DNA of 13,750 nt from Aquificaceae bacterium (GTDB taxonomy: Bacteria > Aquificota > Aquificia > Aquificales > Aquificaceae): the NCBI GenBank assembly GCA_025057715.1, contig JANWVD010000008.1, positions 1-13,750 of the forward strand, given 5' to 3'. Each line of letters starts with the position of its first letter. The stretch's first letter is position 1. Both the position numbers and the translations under genes were made by a program. Of the stretch, positions 12,651 through 13,750 are shown in pieces. Under the pieces are notes generated by a model that searched no databases, had not been told where the DNA came from, and was given only the letters and a program-made list of their open reading frames with translations.

Positions 12651-13409
12651 ATGGCTATACATGAGCGAAGTTTGGTTGAACAGGAGAGGATTCTTAGAAA
12701 AGAAAGGTTGGTTGTTGACGGTGTTGATGTCTCCGGCGATTGGAATCTTATCATACTTCCGAGAGTTATCGAAGATTACGACCTTGATTTTGCAAAGGAA
12801 GTTGCAGAATCCCCGGATGGCAAAACCATAACCCAGTGTTACCAATGCTCTTACTGCACGGCTTCCTGCCCGGTGCATAATTATTGGGACGATAGGTATA
12901 ACCCAAGGCACTTTATATACCTTGCGCGCCTTGGCATGGTTGACGAGCTTCAAAAGCGCGCTGATGTTATCTGGAGATGTGTCTCCTGTCATAAATGCAC
13001 TCATAGATGCCCGAAGGGCGTTTTAGTAGAAGAAGTCCTAAAGGTTATTCTAAGGGCTATGGCAAAAAGAGGTCTCATTGAAGAATATCCGTCCAAGAAG
13101 TTTGATAAGTTTTTCACTGAGTCTGTGTTAGAGTATGGTCGCATCGAGGATGGCGAGCTCTTGCTTGGGTGGGTAGAAAAGCAAGGCTATAAGCTATTTA
13201 AAGACCCGATTCTTAAAAAGCCAGTGCCACTGATTGGGGATGCGCCTTTGTGGCTAAAGCAGCTTATGTTAAAACCCATAAAGAGTATGAATGTTGGCTT
13301 TTTGATGCTTAACGCAAAGCACATGCTCTTTCACCCAAGGACCAAAAACTGGAACAAATTTAAGCAGGTCCTTAGAAAGGCAATGGAGGAAGAGGGAGCT
13401 CTTAAATAA
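12651..13409 (+). CDS. shdrC2: sHdr complex subunit C2, 2x[4Fe-4S] protein
   Basis: This 252-residue second HdrC-like subunit has two 4Fe-4S motifs: C63-x2-C66-x2-C69-x3-C73-Pro and C110-x2-C113-x2-C116-x3-C120-Pro. An N-terminal region of about 60 residues (GVDVSGDWNLIILPR) and a long helical C-terminus surround them. It resembles C1 in layout but not closely in sequence, consistent with an old duplication rather than a recent one. It should transfer electrons within the complex together with B2. GAGATGGAGG precedes the ATG inside the end of the upstream gene, and B2 follows after 12 bases with its own strong ribosome site. Confidence 0.88.
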   Translation: MAIHERSLVEQERILRKERLVVDGVDVSGDWNLIILPRVIEDYDLDFAKEVAESPDGKTITQCYQCSYCTASCPVHNYWDDRYNPRHFIYLARLGMVDELQKRADVIWRCVSCHKCTHRCPKGVLVEEVLKVILRAMAKRGLIEEYPSKKFDKFFTESVLEYGRIEDGELLLGWVEKQGYKLFKDPILKKPVPLIGDAPLWLKQLMLKPIKSMNVGFLMLNAKHMLFHPRTKNWNKFKQVLRKAMEEEGALK

Positions 13410-13421
13410 AGGAGGTTTACT

Positions 13422-13750
13422 ATGGGTAGCATAGGTAAAAGAGTTGCTTATTATCCCGGTTGCTCCCTTGAGGGTGCGGCAAGGGCTTACGATATATCTT
13501 CAAGGATTGTTGCAAAGGAGCTCGGGCTTGAGCTTGATTACCTTGAAGACTATAACTGCTGCGGTGCGATGGAATCAAAAAATGTCACATTTATGGGAAC
13601 AATGCTCCTAAATGCCCGCAATATGTCTCTTGCGAAAAAGCAGGGGCATAGTGCAATCGTAGCACCCTGCAACGGATGTTCCTTTTCAATGCAAAGAGCT
13701 GAGTATTTCCTTGAAACAGACCCAAAGGTATTTGAAAAGGTAAATGCCTT
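13422..13750 (+). CDS. shdrB2: sHdr complex subunit B2, N-terminal CCG domain (partial, cut by window end)
   Basis: The first 109 residues of a canonical HdrB-like protein are visible. The CCG signature is complete: C14 in YYPGCSL, then 31 residues to C46-C47 (NCCGAM), then 35 residues to C83-x2-C86 (PCNGCS). This matches the C-x31-39-CC-x35-36-C-x2-C pattern that binds a noncubane 4Fe-4S cluster, in clear contrast to the degenerate B1. AAAGGAGGTTT precedes the ATG at 13422. The second CCG domain should lie beyond the window. It completes the type I order C1-B1-A-H-C2-B2. Confidence 0.9.
   Translation, partial: MGSIGKRVAYYPGCSLEGAARAYDISSRIVAKELGLELDYLEDYNCCGAMESKNVTFMGTMLLNARNMSLAKKQGHSAIVAPCNGCSFSMQRAEYFLETDPKVFEKVNA

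Noticed and set aside
12621..13004. Antisense frame opposite shdrC2, 127 codons
   Set aside because: It covers the conserved cysteine motifs of shdrC2 on the other strand and has no independent support.
8721..13750. Methanogen-type or electron-bifurcating HdrABC
   Set aside because: The A subunit is only 351 residues without ferredoxin domains, genes B and C are duplicated, and tusA/dsrE genes lead the cluster. These features fit sHdr.
185..13750. Many GAGCTC hexamers across the window as a repeated DNA motif
   Set aside because: Most fall in coding regions where GAG CTC encodes Glu-Leu or a related frame, so preferred codons explain the abundance.

Overview
The window looks like a chromosomal segment of a chemolithoautotrophic, sulfur-oxidising member of the Aquificota (Aquificales). 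Three things point there. First, there is a free-standing beta half of a split leucyl-tRNA synthetase, a gene split known from Aquifex. Second, there is a five-gene 2-oxoacid:ferredoxin oxidoreductase set in the order delta-alpha-beta-gamma-epsilon, the arrangement known from Hydrogenobacter (forDABGE; the related por cluster is porEDABG). Third, there is a type I sulfur-oxidising heterodisulfide reductase-like (sHdr) locus with TusA and DsrE partners. The exact genus cannot be told from the sequence.

Layout. Positions 1-151 hold the 5' end of a minus-strand gene with a hydrophobic leader. Everything else reads on the plus strand. The split LeuRS beta gene (185-1021) is followed 3 bp later by an ORF for a 39-residue single-span membrane peptide (1025-1144). 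A carbon block follows (1226-7332): oxidoreductase delta, alpha, beta, gamma and epsilon, then an unrecognised 89-residue protein, a CobW/COG0523 GTPase, an SbtA-type bicarbonate transporter and its SbtB-like PII partner. From beta through gamma, and from epsilon through SbtB, consecutive genes overlap by 4-16 bases, so this is almost certainly one translationally coupled transcript. A very good sigma70-type promoter (7364-7392) then opens a sulfur block: tusA, dsrE2, a second DsrE-family gene, and shdrC1-shdrB1-shdrA-shdrH-shdrC2-shdrB2. The last gene runs off the window.

How the parts fit. The oxidoreductase would carry out reductive carboxylation of acetyl-CoA or succinyl-CoA in the reductive TCA cycle, driven by reduced ferredoxin. 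SbtA/SbtB would supply bicarbonate for the carboxylases of the same metabolism, and the CobW protein is a likely metal chaperone. The sulfur block would pass persulfide sulfur through DsrE and TusA proteins to the sHdr complex, which oxidises lipoate-bound sulfur and supplies electrons. The two blocks therefore place carbon fixation next to the energy pathway that pays for it.

The least explained items are the 89-residue protein between the oxidoreductase and the bicarbonate genes, the 39-residue membrane peptide, the sHdr-associated protein of unknown function (with a strong inverted repeat inside its gene), and a GC-rich hairpin between shdrB1 and shdrA. I saw no tRNA, rRNA, CRISPR array, insertion sequence or phage gene.
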